This document shows, piece by piece, positions 44,648-54,033 of a DNA stretch of 64,000 nt. Position 1 is the first letter of the stretch. Every line of letters starts with the position of its first letter. Under the pieces are notes generated by a model. It worked only from the letters and a program-made list of their open reading frames with translations. It was not told where the DNA came from and ran no database searches. Source of the DNA: Thalassospira sp. HJ (GTDB lineage Bacteria > Pseudomonadota > Alphaproteobacteria > Rhodospirillales > Thalassospiraceae); the NCBI RefSeq assembly GCF_000948415.1, contig NZ_JYII01000007.1, forward strand, positions 124,001 to 188,000, read 5' to 3'. The translations under genes were made by a program, and so were the position numbers.

Positions 44648-44675
44648 TGATCCGGGATGTGTATCCCGGCGATCA
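44648..44675 (+). other. leader hairpin touching the phasin ribosome site
   Basis: TGAT plus CCGGGAT - GTGT - ATCCCGG and ATCA. The 3' arm ends at the AGGAGG ribosome site (44675-44680), so the hairpin may protect or modulate the start. Confidence 0.45.
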
Positions 44676-44688
44676 GGAGGTCGAGGCA

Positions 44689-46083
44689 ATGGCTGATTCC
44701 AGGAAAAAAACATCCGGGAAAACTGCAACGAAGCCGGTTTCCAAAGCGTCGCCCAAATCGACAGCGCCCGCAGTGGGAAGCACACCTTCCAAGCGCAGGG
44801 TGATGACATCTTCCGAGATCGAGGCTGCTGCCCAGAAGGTATCGGGTGCAGACGAAAAACCGGCAGTGGCGGCTAAAGAGGTTCCGGCAGCGACGCCCGA
44901 AGCTCCCCTGACTAAAGCGCCGGAAAGCTCGGCTGCGTCAGCCAGTGCATCGCCCGAGCCTGTCAAGGCCGAAGCGCCTGCGATGCCGGAGCCGTCACGT
45001 GCGGCGAGTGCCGAAAACGCGCAATCCAGCACTTCGGGAGAGCTTGCGAGCAGTGCCGCTGCCTCCGAGAAAACTCAACCAGCGTCCAAGGCGCCTTCAT
45101 CTTCACCAGCGCCGAAGACATCGAAACCCTCTGAGAAGTCACCTGTTGCAACCACCGGGGCCGCGCGACCTGCTGCGAAAAGCACGCCGGCAGCAAAATC
45201 GACAGCGCCCGTACCATCCACCAAAACTGAAAAGGTCAGTACTGTGAGCACGAAAAGCAAATCTGCGGCAACGAGCAAGTCGGCCGCTTCTTCCGCCCCA
45301 AAAAAGACAACCGCTACCAAGGCAGCAACCGCTAAGGCTGCTCCGAAAAAGGCGGCTGCTGCCCCGGCAAGTGCTGCAACCAAATCGGCAGCTGCGCCAA
45401 AGGCACTGGCTAAGCCTGCTGTAAAGGCGGCCGCGCCGCAATCGGCAGCACCTGCCAAACCGGCACCTGTGCCGGGCCCGGCCAAGCCGGCAGCTGCGCC
45501 AAAAACGGTCGAGGCTAAGCCAAAAGCCACGCCTAAGCAGGCTGACGTATTTGGCTTTGGTGCGCTGTTCATGGATGGCACCGGTATGGAGCCGTATTTC
45601 GAGCTTTGGAAAACGCCCGAGGTGGAAGCTATGGTTGCGGCTGGCAATGATGCCTTCGAAGACAGCGTTTCTGCTGCCAACGAAGCATTCGGTAAAATCT
45701 TTGAAACCATGACCGGTCAGGCCGATGTGTTTTCCGGGGCTGGGTCGCGGGTTGCTGCACAGTATGAAGAGCTCCTCGATACCCAGAAGAAAAGTTTCGA
45801 GGAAGTCTGGCAGGCAACCATGACGATGTTTGAAAAGACCGGCGGGATCGGAACCGAGCTTTCAAGCTGGATGCAGAAGGAATTTGAAGCATCACAGGAC
45901 GATCTTGATGAGCTGGCCAAGGTCGAAAGCCTTGCTGATCTTCAGGAGCTGCATTCGCGCATCCTCAATCGCTGCTATGCCAGCAGCATGGCCGAAGGCG
46001 AAAAGATGCAGGAAATCATGTTTTCTGCCATCTCAGACAGCCTGGATGCGATCAGCAAGGCAACCAATGCTGCGATGAAATGA
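44689..46083 (+). CDS. phasin-like protein with histone-H1-like N-terminal region
   Basis: Protein of 464 residues. The first 315 are low-complexity Ala/Lys/Pro/Ser sequence (AAPKKAAAAPASAATKSAAAP and similar), like histone H1 or the DNA-binding tail of PhaF. The last 150 (ELWKTPEVEAMVAAGNDAFEDSVSAANEAFGKIFETM ... MQEIMFSAISDSLDAISKATNAAMK) are amphipathic helix typical of phasins, which coat polyhydroxyalkanoate granules. AGGAGG lies eight bases before the ATG at 44689; 31 in-frame codons upstream are not used. The order of domains is the reverse of PhaF. It probably links granules to DNA, by analogy. Confidence 0.8.
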   Translation: MADSRKKTSGKTATKPVSKASPKSTAPAVGSTPSKRRVMTSSEIEAAAQKVSGADEKPAVAAKEVPAATPEAPLTKAPESSAASASASPEPVKAEAPAMPEPSRAASAENAQSSTSGELASSAAASEKTQPASKAPSSSPAPKTSKPSEKSPVATTGAARPAAKSTPAAKSTAPVPSTKTEKVSTVSTKSKSAATSKSAASSAPKKTTATKAATAKAAPKKAAAAPASAATKSAAAPKALAKPAVKAAAPQSAAPAKPAPVPGPAKPAAAPKTVEAKPKATPKQADVFGFGALFMDGTGMEPYFELWKTPEVEAMVAAGNDAFEDSVSAANEAFGKIFETMTGQADVFSGAGSRVAAQYEELLDTQKKSFEEVWQATMTMFEKTGGIGTELSSWMQKEFEASQDDLDELAKVESLADLQELHSRILNRCYASSMAEGEKMQEIMFSAISDSLDAISKATNAAMK

Positions 46084-46126
46084 TGCAAGCGACGATGTTG
46101 GGTATTCCAGCAATCAGAATTTCCGG

Positions 46127-46160
46127 GCGGGTATGGCTTTTGGCCATGCCCGCTTTTTCT
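46127..46160 (+). terminator. intrinsic terminator of the phasin-like gene
   Basis: GCGGGTATGG and CCATGCCCGC (one wobble pair) around a TTTT-containing loop, followed by TTTTTCTTT. Confidence 0.88.
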
Positions 46161-46319
46161 TTGCCTGATTTCCTGTCATGCCATTTTGGATCAACAATAA
46201 TCAGGAAGTTTGTTGCTTGATCTTGCAGTGCGTTATTCGCGGCCTAAATGAATCGAAGATGGACAACAAACAACACTCGGATGCACAATAAATTCCTAGT
46301 GAGAACCGCGTAGCGGACT

Positions 46320-46347
46320 TTGAAAGAGTTTGGCAATGACCTATCAT
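46320..46347 (+). promoter_or_regulatory. candidate sigma70 promoter of clpS-clpA
   Basis: TTGAAA (46320-46325), 16-base spacer, TATCAT (46342-46347), 39 bases before the clpS ATG. Confidence 0.5.
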
Positions 46348-46386
46348 GGAGTTCACGCAGGAAATAAGGGTTCCGGTAAGTAGACG

Positions 46387-46713
46387 ATGACTGAGCAGGA
46401 TAATGACGGCACTGATCTGCCGAACACGGGGATCGTAACAAAGACACGGCCCAAGACGAAAAAGCCGTCCATGTACAAGGTGCTGTTGCTGAATGACGAC
46501 TACACGCCGATGGAGTTCGTCGTTCACGTACTGGAACGGTTTTTTGAAAAAGGCCGTGAAGAAGCCACCGAAATCATGCTTCAGGTGCACCGAAAGGGTG
46601 TCGGAGTGTGCGGTGTCTTCACATATGAAATTGCAGAGACCAAAGTTAACCAGGTCATGGACCTGGCCCGCCAGAATCAGCATCCGCTGCAGTGTACCTT
46701 AGAGAAGGAGTGA
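46387..46713 (+). CDS. clpS: ClpS, N-degron adaptor
   Basis: Adaptor that binds proteins with N-terminal Leu, Phe, Tyr or Trp and hands them to ClpAP. It has 108 residues: a flexible N-terminal extension, then [19 protein letters not shown], with the conserved Asn/Asp pair that holds the N-degron amino group, and [20 protein letters not shown]. It lies three bases before clpA, so the two are co-translated. Aat, encoded at 55884-56549, creates substrates for it. Confidence 0.95.
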   Translation: MTEQDNDGTDLPNTGIVTKTRPKTKKPSMYKVLLLNDDYTPMEFVVHVLERFFEKGREEATEIMLQVHRKGVGVCGVFTYEIAETKVNQVMDLARQNQHPLQCTLEKE

Positions 46714-46716
46714 CAT

Positions 46717-49035
46717 ATGCTATCGCGCAATCTTGAGGAAAGCCTGCACCGTGCGCTCGCATATGCGTCGGAGCGCCGGCACGAATATGCCACTCTTGAA
46801 CATCTTCTGTTGTCGCTGACCGAAGATCAGGATGCGCTGGCGGTGCTTAAGGCCTGCCGGGTTGATATTGATCGTCTGCGGTCTGATCTGCTGGAATTCG
46901 CCGATAGCGAACTCTCCGGTCTGATCAGTGCACGTCTGGTTGACCCAAAGCCGACCGCCGGTTTCCAGCGCGTGATCCAGCGTGCAGCCATCCACGTCCA
47001 GTCGTCCGGCCGCGAAGAAGTGACCGGCGCAAACGTGCTGGTTGCTCTGTTCTCGGAGCGGGAGTCGCATGCGGTTTACTATCTGCAACTGCAGGATATG
47101 ACGCGCCTTGATGCGGTGAATTACATTTCACACGGCATCGCCAAGGCGACCGAGCTTAATGAGCGTCGCATCCCGCGCGGTGCCGACGAAGAACCGGTTT
47201 CCGGTATGCCGCCGGAAGGCGATGACAGCGGCCCGGCCGAAGGCGAGGCGCTTAAGGCCTATTGTGTGAACCTTAATGTCAAGGCGCAGAGTGGCAAGAT
47301 CGATCCGTTGATCGGCCGCCAGAGCGAGATTGACCGCACTATTCAGGTTCTTTGCCGTCGTACCAAAAACAACCCGCTTTATGTCGGGGATCCGGGGGTT
47401 GGTAAAACTGCCATCGCCGAAGGTCTGGCGCGCCGCATCAATGATGGTGACGTGCCCGAAGTGCTCGAGAACGCCACGATCTTCGCCCTTGATATGGGCG
47501 CACTTCTGGCCGGAACGCGCTATCGCGGTGATTTTGAGGAGCGCCTCAAGGCTGTGGTCAAGGAACTCGAAGAGTACGAAGGTGCTGTTCTGTTCATTGA
47601 TGAAATCCACACCGTGATCGGTGCCGGTGCGACGTCGGGCGGGGCAATGGATGCGTCCAACCTTCTCAAGCCTGCGCTGGCAAGTGGGTCGCTTCGTTGC
47701 ATCGGGTCGACGACCTATAAGGAATTCCGCGGGCACTTCGAAAAAGATCGCGCCCTTGTCCGCCGTTTCCAGAAAATCGATGTCGAGGAACCGTCCGAAG
47801 CAGATACCGTCAAGATCCTTAAGGGGCTCAAGCCCTATTACGAGGAGCATCATCAGGTCAAATACACCAACGAAGCGCTGCGTTCTGCGGTTGAGCTAGC
47901 ATCACGTTACATCAGTGACCGTAAGCGGCCTGACAGTGCGATTGACGTGATTGACGAGGTTGGTGCGTCGCGCATGCTGGTTGCACCAAGCAAACGCAAG
48001 CGCACGGTTGGCAAACGCGATGTCGAGGAAATCGTCGCCAAGATTGCCCGTATCCCACCAAAATCGGTTTCGACCGACGACCGCAAGGCCTTGGCTAATC
48101 TGGAGCGCGACCTTAAGACCGTAGTCTTTGGTCAGGACGGCGCGATTGAAGCACTCGCGAGTGCAATCAAGCTTGCGCGTGCCGGCCTTCGTGAACCGGA
48201 AAAGCCGATTGGTAGCTATCTGTTCTCTGGCCCGACCGGTGTCGGTAAGACTGAGGTCACCAAGCAGCTGGCAACCGTCATGGGGATCGAGTTCATCCGC
48301 TTTGACATGTCGGAATATATGGAACGCCACAGCGTCTCTCGCCTGATTGGTGCACCGCCGGGCTATGTCGGCTTTGATCAGGGTGGTCTTCTGACCGATG
48401 CCGTGGATCAGCATCCGCACGCGGTTGTGCTGCTTGATGAAATTGAAAAGGCTCATCCGGACTTGTTCAATATTCTTCTGCAGGTCATGGATCACGGTAA
48501 GCTGACCGACAATAACGGCAAGACGGTTGATTTCCGCAACGTCGTGCTGGTCATGACGACCAATGCCGGCGCATCGGATATGGCAAAACCGCCGATCGGC
48601 TTCAAGCGTGAAATGCGTACCGGTGAAGATGAAGAGGCAATCAAACGCACCTTCACGCCGGAATTCCGCAACCGTCTGGATGCGGTCATTCCGTTCGCCA
48701 ACCTGAAGTCGGAAGTCGTCAAGATGGTTGTCGACAAGTTCATCCTGCAGCTTGAAGCGCAGCTGGCGGACCGTAACGTTTCGATCGAACTGACCGAAGC
48801 TGCACGGGCCTGGATGGCAGAGCGCGGTTACGACGTTGCATTCGGTGCGCGTCCGTTGGGCCGGGTCATTCAGGAACACGTCAAAAAGCCGCTTGCTGAA
48901 GAATTGCTGTTTGGCAAGCTGTCGAAGGGCGGGGCTGTCTTGGTCGATATCGAAGACGATGCTGTCGTCTTCCGTTATCCGGAAGATGAAAACGGCGAGA
49001 AACAGCAAAAGAAAGACCCGGAAATGGCAGGCTGA
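46717..49035 (+). CDS. clpA: ClpA, ATP-dependent unfoldase
   Basis: Hexameric AAA+ unfoldase that feeds ClpP. It has 772 residues: N-domain (about 1-145, binding ClpS), first ATPase module with Walker [11 protein letters not shown] (from residue 224) and Walker [10 protein letters not shown], second module with [10 protein letters not shown] (from residue 505) and [13 protein letters not shown]. The C-terminus matches ClpA rather than ClpB (no long middle coiled coil). AAGGAG precedes the ATG. clpP is not in the window. Confidence 0.96.
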   Translation: MLSRNLEESLHRALAYASERRHEYATLEHLLLSLTEDQDALAVLKACRVDIDRLRSDLLEFADSELSGLISARLVDPKPTAGFQRVIQRAAIHVQSSGREEVTGANVLVALFSERESHAVYYLQLQDMTRLDAVNYISHGIAKATELNERRIPRGADEEPVSGMPPEGDDSGPAEGEALKAYCVNLNVKAQSGKIDPLIGRQSEIDRTIQVLCRRTKNNPLYVGDPGVGKTAIAEGLARRINDGDVPEVLENATIFALDMGALLAGTRYRGDFEERLKAVVKELEEYEGAVLFIDEIHTVIGAGATSGGAMDASNLLKPALASGSLRCIGSTTYKEFRGHFEKDRALVRRFQKIDVEEPSEADTVKILKGLKPYYEEHHQVKYTNEALRSAVELASRYISDRKRPDSAIDVIDEVGASRMLVAPSKRKRTVGKRDVEEIVAKIARIPPKSVSTDDRKALANLERDLKTVVFGQDGAIEALASAIKLARAGLREPEKPIGSYLFSGPTGVGKTEVTKQLATVMGIEFIRFDMSEYMERHSVSRLIGAPPGYVGFDQGGLLTDAVDQHPHAVVLLDEIEKAHPDLFNILLQVMDHGKLTDNNGKTVDFRNVVLVMTTNAGASDMAKPPIGFKREMRTGEDEEAIKRTFTPEFRNRLDAVIPFANLKSEVVKMVVDKFILQLEAQLADRNVSIELTEAARAWMAERGYDVAFGARPLGRVIQEHVKKPLAEELLFGKLSKGGAVLVDIEDDAVVFRYPEDENGEKQQKKDPEMAG

Positions 49036-49088
49036 AAACGCCTTTACCGGTTTTCAGGTTGTTGTTAATCATTGGCAATATAGATTGG

Positions 49089-49113
49089 TGCCCGGGAATA
49101 CTGTTCCCGGGCA
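49089..49113 (+). terminator. hairpin after clpA
   Basis: TGCCCGGGAA - TACTG - TTCCCGGGCA, a perfect 10-bp stem 54 bases after the clpA stop and 28 before the next ATG. It lacks a T-run, so it may be only a partial terminator or an mRNA stabiliser. Confidence 0.5.
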
Positions 49114-49140
49114 TAATCATATCAAGAACGCCAGAATATC

Positions 49141-49683
49141 ATGAGCCAGGCTGCACAAAGAAAATTTCGAAACGAAGTCGAGGAGTTCCTTTCCCGGCTT
49201 GAGCTGCGCGCGCGTAAGCTGATCTCGCTCGCGGACGTGCTTGAAAAGAACGCCGATAAGTCCGATGTCACCGGCTATCGCCCGTTTCGAGAAGAAGTGG
49301 ATAACTTCAAGGCATTGTCGATTGTGATCACGGAGCGGATGAACAAGCTCGAAAGCCATCCCAAGAAAGAAGAGCTTGAAGAACAGTTCCATAAGCTGCA
49401 GGTCTTGATGCTTCGTCTTGTCATCAAGACCAGCCTGAAGTTCTTCTTTATCATGAGTGCCAAGGAACACCTGCCGCTTGGGGCGCGCGAAATGTTCCAG
49501 AGCGAGTTGCGCACCCTCTATGAGGCAGAGCGGATGATCTCTGATCCGCGCTATATCAGTCAGCTCGACGACTCCGCTAAGGAAGACCTTGATACCGCCA
49601 AAGACATTCTCGAAGAAATCATCGAGAAGGCGCCCGCACTGCTGAATTTCAATAAACCAAGAAAGAAAAAACGCACCAGCTAG
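49141..49683 (+). CDS. unknown all-helical protein
   Basis: Not recognised. It has 180 residues, strongly charged and predicted helical throughout (EEFLSRLELRARKLISLADVLEKN ... AKEDLDTAKDILEEIIEKAP), ending in the basic tail NKPRKKKRTS. One hydrophobic patch (VLMLRLVIKTSLKFFFIMSA, about 86-105) may be buried or membrane-associated. No signal peptide. It follows clpA by 105 bases, separated by a hairpin, and could be co-transcribed. Coiled-coil content suggests a structural or binding role; nothing more can be said. Confidence 0.7.
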   Translation: MSQAAQRKFRNEVEEFLSRLELRARKLISLADVLEKNADKSDVTGYRPFREEVDNFKALSIVITERMNKLESHPKKEELEEQFHKLQVLMLRLVIKTSLKFFFIMSAKEHLPLGAREMFQSELRTLYEAERMISDPRYISQLDDSAKEDLDTAKDILEEIIEKAPALLNFNKPRKKKRTS

Positions 49684-49698
49684 CGTGCCATAAGTTGC

Positions 49699-49798
49699 TT
49701 GCAAATAACGCAATTCTCTAAAGTATAGGTGGGTATTTGCAAAATGCAAAAATAGAAATTCGCATTTTGCAATCTTTGCATTTTGAAATGCAAAGATT
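49699..49798. repeat. cluster of TTGCAAAATGC-type repeats
   Basis: Within 100 bases: TTGCAAATAACGCAA (49699-49713), TTTGCAAAATGCAAA (49736-49750), the reverse copy CGCATTTTGCAA (49761-49772) and a 13-bp inverted repeat AATCTTTGCATTT - TG - AAATGCAAAGATT (49771-49798). The motif occurs in both orientations about 25 bases apart. The stretch is AT-rich unlike its surroundings. It precedes the candidate RNA at 49820. Confidence 0.8.
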
Positions 49799-49819
49799 AT
49801 GAGTTAATGTAATTTTACT

Positions 49820-50017
49820 CGGAAGGGGATGTACCGAAATTTCCCGGAAAACCGGCGATTTCAAAGGTTTTTCGAAAGTTGGCACACATCCTGCTTGGTT
49901 CCGGGTGGACAGTTGTTCTTTGCAGGGGCGCGTATCGCGCCTGGAACAACGTAATCTTCTGCAGTTTGCTCGTGTCCCAACCAAACTCAGCGGCGGTCTT
50001 ATACCGCCGCTTTTTTC
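49820..50017 (+). ncRNA. candidate structured non-coding RNA
   Basis: No coding gene fits here. The plus strand can fold into two nested domains. Domain 1: GGATGT (49827-49832) with ACATCC (49886-49891), GAAAT (49836-49840) with ATTTC (49858-49862), and CCGG - AAAA - CCGG (49844-49855). Domain 2: TTGGTT (49895-49900) with AACCAA (49979-49984), GGACA (49907-49911) with TGTCC (49973-49977), GTTGTTC (49912-49918) with GAACAAC (49944-49950), and GGCGCG - TAT - CGCGCC (49927-49941). An intrinsic terminator follows at once. The 5' end is not known. I do not recognise a known family. Confidence 0.5.
49989..50017 (+). terminator. intrinsic terminator with no coding gene in front
   Basis: AGCGGCGGT - CTTAT - ACCGCCGCT followed by TTTTTC. 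The T-run is on the plus strand only, and the nearest plus-strand stop codon is 306 bases upstream, which points to an RNA transcript ending here. Confidence 0.88.
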
Positions 50018-50151
50018 TTGCCTGATTTCCGGGCTCTCCATTTCCCCAGTTTCTGCCGATCGCACTGTTGTTTTGGTGCGCGCAATCCACATATAGGACA
50101 TGTGGAAGCTCCTCTCATGCGGCTCCACGTTCCCTTGGATTCTAAAAAAGG

Positions 50152-50180
50152 TTGTATTCGTGTTATATCCTTTGTATAAG
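50152..50180 (+). promoter_or_regulatory. sigma70 promoter of the Cache protein / chemoreceptor operon
   Basis: TTGTAT (50152-50157), 17-base spacer, TATAAG (50175-50180), in AT-rich DNA; the start codon follows about 50 bases later. Confidence 0.65.
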
Positions 50181-50238
50181 ATTCTATACTAATAGATAGT
50201 CAACCTTCGCCGTCGGCATAGACTAGGGAGTAAAATGA

Positions 50239-50856
50239 ATGAAGTCCAAGTGTGGTGTGGCTTTGGCCGGGATGCTTACAGCAGCAGTGCTTGCTGTGCC
50301 GCATGCTGCATTTGCCAAGGCAGAGTTGCCGGGGGATCCCAACGCGCTCATCACTGATCAGTTTATCCGCGACATCCGCGAATGGCTTGCCAATCCGGTT
50401 GTGTCGCTTTCCATTACGTCGCAGAACAAGCTGCGTAAGGATATGACGCAGGATCAGATTGATGCTGCGGACCAACAATGGCGCGCAGAACGCGAGGCCG
50501 AAGATCAGCCGTTGGTTGCAGCAATCCTGACCAACCCGCTGTCGGGCTACCTGACACAGGTGCAGGCGCGCTCTGGCGGGATGTATGCCGAAATCTTTGT
50601 GATGGACTCTGTGGGGCTGAATGTCGGGCAGAGCTCGATTACTTCCGATTTCTGGCAGGGGGATGAGGCGAAGTTTCAGAACACCTATCCGAATGGCCCT
50701 GATGCGGTTTTCATTGATGAAGCCGAATACAACGAAAATTCTGACGCCTGGCTGTCGCAGCTCAACATGACAATGAGCGATGCGGACCGTCAGCCGATCG
50801 GTGCCGTGACCATCGAGGTCAATCTCAATGAACTTGCACGTCGTCGTGGCCTGTAG
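50239..50856 (+). CDS. secreted Cache/PDC-like sensor protein
   Basis: Periplasmic protein of 205 residues with a clean Sec signal peptide ([27 protein letters not shown]). The mature part, [20 protein letters not shown] ... [34 protein letters not shown] ... [16 protein letters not shown], is laid out like the extracytoplasmic PDC/Cache ligand-binding domains of receptors, but here as a free protein. TAGGGAG precedes the ATG. It lies 11 bases before a chemoreceptor gene, so it is probably a soluble ligand-binding partner of that receptor; ligand unknown. Confidence 0.82.
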   Translation: MKSKCGVALAGMLTAAVLAVPHAAFAKAELPGDPNALITDQFIRDIREWLANPVVSLSITSQNKLRKDMTQDQIDAADQQWRAEREAEDQPLVAAILTNPLSGYLTQVQARSGGMYAEIFVMDSVGLNVGQSSITSDFWQGDEAKFQNTYPNGPDAVFIDEAEYNENSDAWLSQLNMTMSDADRQPIGAVTIEVNLNELARRRGL

Positions 50857-50867
50857 GGAGAATAGCT

Positions 50868-52550
50868 ATGAAATTCTTTGAAAACCTCTCTATCCCGGCA
50901 AAGCTGATGACCTGTTTTGCCATCATGATCGCCGTCATTTTGATGGTCGCAGGTGCTGGTATTTTCGCAACCATGAAGGTCAACAGTGCGAACGATCAAC
51001 GCGATTACCTGTCCGAGTTTGAGCGCGACTATCGCAACCTTGATCGTGCGTATCTGATTGCGCGTCAGGAACTGGTGTATTTCCTGACCACCGGAGATCG
51101 GGCTGGTTTGACTGGTTATGAAGCCTCACTTGAAGAGATTGATACCCGTACCGACGTTCTCAAAACTTATGAAGTGATCAACCCCGAGGTTGCAGCACTG
51201 ATTGAAGAAATGGATGGCGCGATCGATCGCTGGGAAGAAATCGCGGTTCAGCAGGCACAGCTGATGCGTCACTACCTGACGGTCAACCACGCCCGTGCGA
51301 TCGAAGCATCTGGTGAGCCACGTGAACTGGCAGACCAAGTGACCATGATCGCAGGTGAACTTGCCAAGAACATTGATGAACTAGTTCTCGAAGTCGAGGC
51401 GGAAGTGGCAAACGCAATGACCATCTTCCAGGTAACTTTGGGCGCCGGAGTCGTCCTGCTGATCGCGATGGCGGTTCTGTTCGGTGGTACACTTTCACGC
51501 ATGATCGCAACGCCGATCCGCAAGATGACCGAAGCCATGGGGAACCTGGCTGCTGGTAACCTTGATATCGAAACGCTTGATATGAAGCGTGCGGATGAAG
51601 TTGGTGCGATGGCCAAATCGCTTGAAGTCTTCCGCGAGAACGCCCGTGAACGTGCCCGCATGGCCGAGCAGGAAAAAGTCGAAGCCAAACGTCAGGTTGA
51701 ACGTAGCCAGCGCATGGGGACGTTGACCAAGGGCTTTGATGAAAAAATCCAGGATGTTCTGCATGCAGTGAACGCAGCGCTTGATGATGTCCGTTCGGCA
51801 TCTGAAACGCTGACTTCGCATGCCCAGCGTGCCAACCAGGATGCCCAGGATGTGGCAGAGCAGGCGCAAGAGTCTTCTACCAACATCGAGACCGTGGCTT
51901 CTGCAACCGCACAGCTGTCGGCCTCGATTTCAGAAATCTCGTCGCAGATTGCACGTGTAACTGAAATCACGCAGGTCGCGGTGGGCGAAACCGAACGCAC
52001 CAACGAACGCGTTGCGAAACTCAATGATGCCGCGCAAAGCGTTGGCGAGGTTGTCAACCTGATCAGTGACATTGCCGATCAGACCAACCTGCTGGCCCTT
52101 AACGCAACCATTGAATCGGCCCGTGCAGGCGAAGCTGGTAAAGGCTTTGCGGTGGTGGCTGGCGAGGTCAAAAACCTTGCTTCCCAGACCGTCAAGGCGA
52201 CCGAGCAGATCACTGCCAAGATTGCCGAGATGCAAAGCGAAACCGGTGCTGCTTCCGAGGCTGTGCGTGGCTTTGCCGACACCATCACCAAGATTGATGA
52301 GCTGATGTCGGTTGTTGCCAGTGCGGTTGAAGAGCAGGGCGCTGCAACCGAGGAAATCTCGCGCAGTGTCGAAGGGGCTGCCAACGGTAACGTCGCCATC
52401 ACCAACGCAGTTAAAAACGTTGCTGATGCAACGACCGAGAGTGGTGATCTCTCAAGCGGTCAGCTCGACAGCGTTGGACGATTGGCTGCTGCCAATGATG
52501 AGCTTCGCAGCCATGTCAACGGCTTCCTGAATGACGTCCGTACCGTCTGA
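50868..52550 (+). CDS. methyl-accepting chemotaxis protein
   Basis: Membrane chemoreceptor of 560 residues: first membrane helix about 12-35, periplasmic four-helix sensor (about 36-185, CHASE3/4HB-like), second helix about 187-208, HAMP (about 210-262, [20 protein letters not shown]), then the coiled-coil signalling domain with the hairpin tip [40 protein letters not shown]. No CheR/CheB pentapeptide tether is visible at the C-terminus. AGGGAG lies seven bases before the ATG. It is in an operon with the Cache-like protein and ends in a strong terminator. Confidence 0.94.
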   Translation: MKFFENLSIPAKLMTCFAIMIAVILMVAGAGIFATMKVNSANDQRDYLSEFERDYRNLDRAYLIARQELVYFLTTGDRAGLTGYEASLEEIDTRTDVLKTYEVINPEVAALIEEMDGAIDRWEEIAVQQAQLMRHYLTVNHARAIEASGEPRELADQVTMIAGELAKNIDELVLEVEAEVANAMTIFQVTLGAGVVLLIAMAVLFGGTLSRMIATPIRKMTEAMGNLAAGNLDIETLDMKRADEVGAMAKSLEVFRENARERARMAEQEKVEAKRQVERSQRMGTLTKGFDEKIQDVLHAVNAALDDVRSASETLTSHAQRANQDAQDVAEQAQESSTNIETVASATAQLSASISEISSQIARVTEITQVAVGETERTNERVAKLNDAAQSVGEVVNLISDIADQTNLLALNATIESARAGEAGKGFAVVAGEVKNLASQTVKATEQITAKIAEMQSETGAASEAVRGFADTITKIDELMSVVASAVEEQGAATEEISRSVEGAANGNVAITNAVKNVADATTESGDLSSGQLDSVGRLAAANDELRSHVNGFLNDVRTV

Positions 52551-52570
52551 CGGACAAGACATATCACGAC

Positions 52571-52606
52571 AAAAGGCGCGGGAATTTCCCGCGCCTTTTC
52601 TTTTTT
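52571..52606. terminator. intrinsic terminator of the chemoreceptor operon
   Basis: AAAAGGCGCGGGAA - T - TTCCCGCGCCTTTT with a plus-strand T-run; it lies between convergent genes. Confidence 0.92.
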
Positions 52607-52628
52607 GGTATGTCGCATCGCGGCCGGG

Positions 52629-53825
52629 TTACGAGCCCGGCTGTTCCTGCCGATAGGGGCTGTGTTCCGACAGGATATAGTCGCGATCCTGATCAATATG
52701 GTCGCGTTCCTGCCTCAGAAACTGCGCGACCGCGCGCTTGAGGCCCGGGTCGGCAATCAAGTGGGCAGAATGGGTGATGACGGGTTCGTAGCCGCGCTGG
52801 ATCTTGTGTTCGCCCTGCGCGCCGGCCTCGACCGTTTTAAGGCCGTGTTCGATCGCGATATCAATGGCTTGATAGTAACAGGTCTCGAAATGCAAAAGCC
52901 GGGTGCGATCAATCGTGCCCCAGTTACGGCCATAAAGCGTTTCCGAGCCAATCATGTTCAGCGCGCCGGCGACCATTTCCCCATCATTGAACGCGCAGAC
53001 CAGAACCGTGCGATCGCGAATGCGCTCATGGAGCAAATCAAAGAAGTCACGCGTCAGATAGGCCTGACCCCATTTGCGATCCGATGTGTCACGATAGAAA
53101 TGATAAAACCGGTCCCAATGATGGGGTTTCAGATCATCGCCGCGCAGGGCCTTAAAGCTGTAACCGGCCTCAAGAACCTGTTTGCGTTCCTTGCGCAGGT
53201 TCTTGCGTTTGCGCGAATTAAGCGCACCCAGGAAATCATCGAAATTCTGATAGTCTCGATTACGCCAATGATATTGCATGCCGGTGCGCGCAAGAAACCC
53301 GGCCTGTTCCATCTGCCTGCTTTCATCGCCACTGCAAAACGTGACATGCAAGGTCGCCATGCCAAGCTTTTCGGGCAGGATCGTCATGCCGTTGATCAAC
53401 GCATTGCGCACACCTTCGGGATCCGGGTGATCCTTTGCGACAAGCAGTCTTGGGCCGGGGACGGGTGAAAAGGGGACTGCTGATTGCAGTTTAGGGTAAT
53501 AGCGCCCGCCAGCCCGCTCATAGGCCTCTGCCCAGGCCCAGTCAAAAACATACTCGCCGTAAGAATGGCCTTTGACATAAAGCGGCACAATGCCGATGAC
53601 GGAACCTATTTCATCCTCGGCCACCAGATGGAAGGGTTGCCAGCCGGTTTCGGCCGTGGTCGATCCGCTGTCTTCCATAGCCGATAGAAAGGCAAAACTG
53701 ACAAACGGGTTGTCTGACCCCGCGCAGTTGTCCCAGTTCTGTTGGCCGATTTGATGAATATCGGTGACGGTTCTGATTTCGACAGGCAAAGCAAGTTCCC
53801 CGAAGCGGGTCCCCAAAGGTGACAA
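52629..53825 (-). CDS. GNAT-type peptidogalycan biosynthesis protein (DUF482/FemAB-like)
   Basis: Protein of up to 398 residues in the COG3146 group, two GNAT-like halves as in FemAB. Characteristic segments are WDNCAGSDNPFVSFAFLSAMEDSGS, LNSRKRKNLRKERKQVLEAGYS, FYRDTSDRKWGQAYLTRDFF and GAQGEHKIQRGYEP. The family is annotated as predicted N-acyltransferase or peptidogalycan biosynthesis, but its substrate has not been defined. The N-terminus is uncertain: TTG at 53825 has no ribosome site; TTG at 53789 follows GGGGAA and gives a more usual start (MPVEIRTVTDIHQIG). Confidence 0.85.
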   Translation of the reverse strand: MSPLGTRFGELALPVEIRTVTDIHQIGQQNWDNCAGSDNPFVSFAFLSAMEDSGSTTAETGWQPFHLVAEDEIGSVIGIVPLYVKGHSYGEYVFDWAWAEAYERAGGRYYPKLQSAVPFSPVPGPRLLVAKDHPDPEGVRNALINGMTILPEKLGMATLHVTFCSGDESRQMEQAGFLARTGMQYHWRNRDYQNFDDFLGALNSRKRKNLRKERKQVLEAGYSFKALRGDDLKPHHWDRFYHFYRDTSDRKWGQAYLTRDFFDLLHERIRDRTVLVCAFNDGEMVAGALNMIGSETLYGRNWGTIDRTRLLHFETCYYQAIDIAIEHGLKTVEAGAQGEHKIQRGYEPVITHSAHLIADPGLKRAVAQFLRQERDHIDQDRDYILSEHSPYRQEQPGS

Positions 53826-54033
53826 CGGCCCGTTGAAGGGGCCTGATTTTCATACGCATTAGCCGGTATATGCGTTCAGAAGATAGGCGCAATGCGTATT
53901 TACGCAAGGGAAAGCCTTTGACGGACGTGCCGCGAAGTCCTATTTCATTGTGCCACAGGCCGATTTTAAACGGTTTGAAAAACGGCTCGGGGATTTTCCC
54001 GTGTCGCCCTCGCGAAGAAAAGGATGGTGCGCC

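Noticed and set aside
49820..50017. Naming the putative RNA as 6S RNA
   Set aside because: The overall hairpin form is suggestive, but the closing stem, bubble and zapA synteny typical of ssrS are not evident, so no family name is given.
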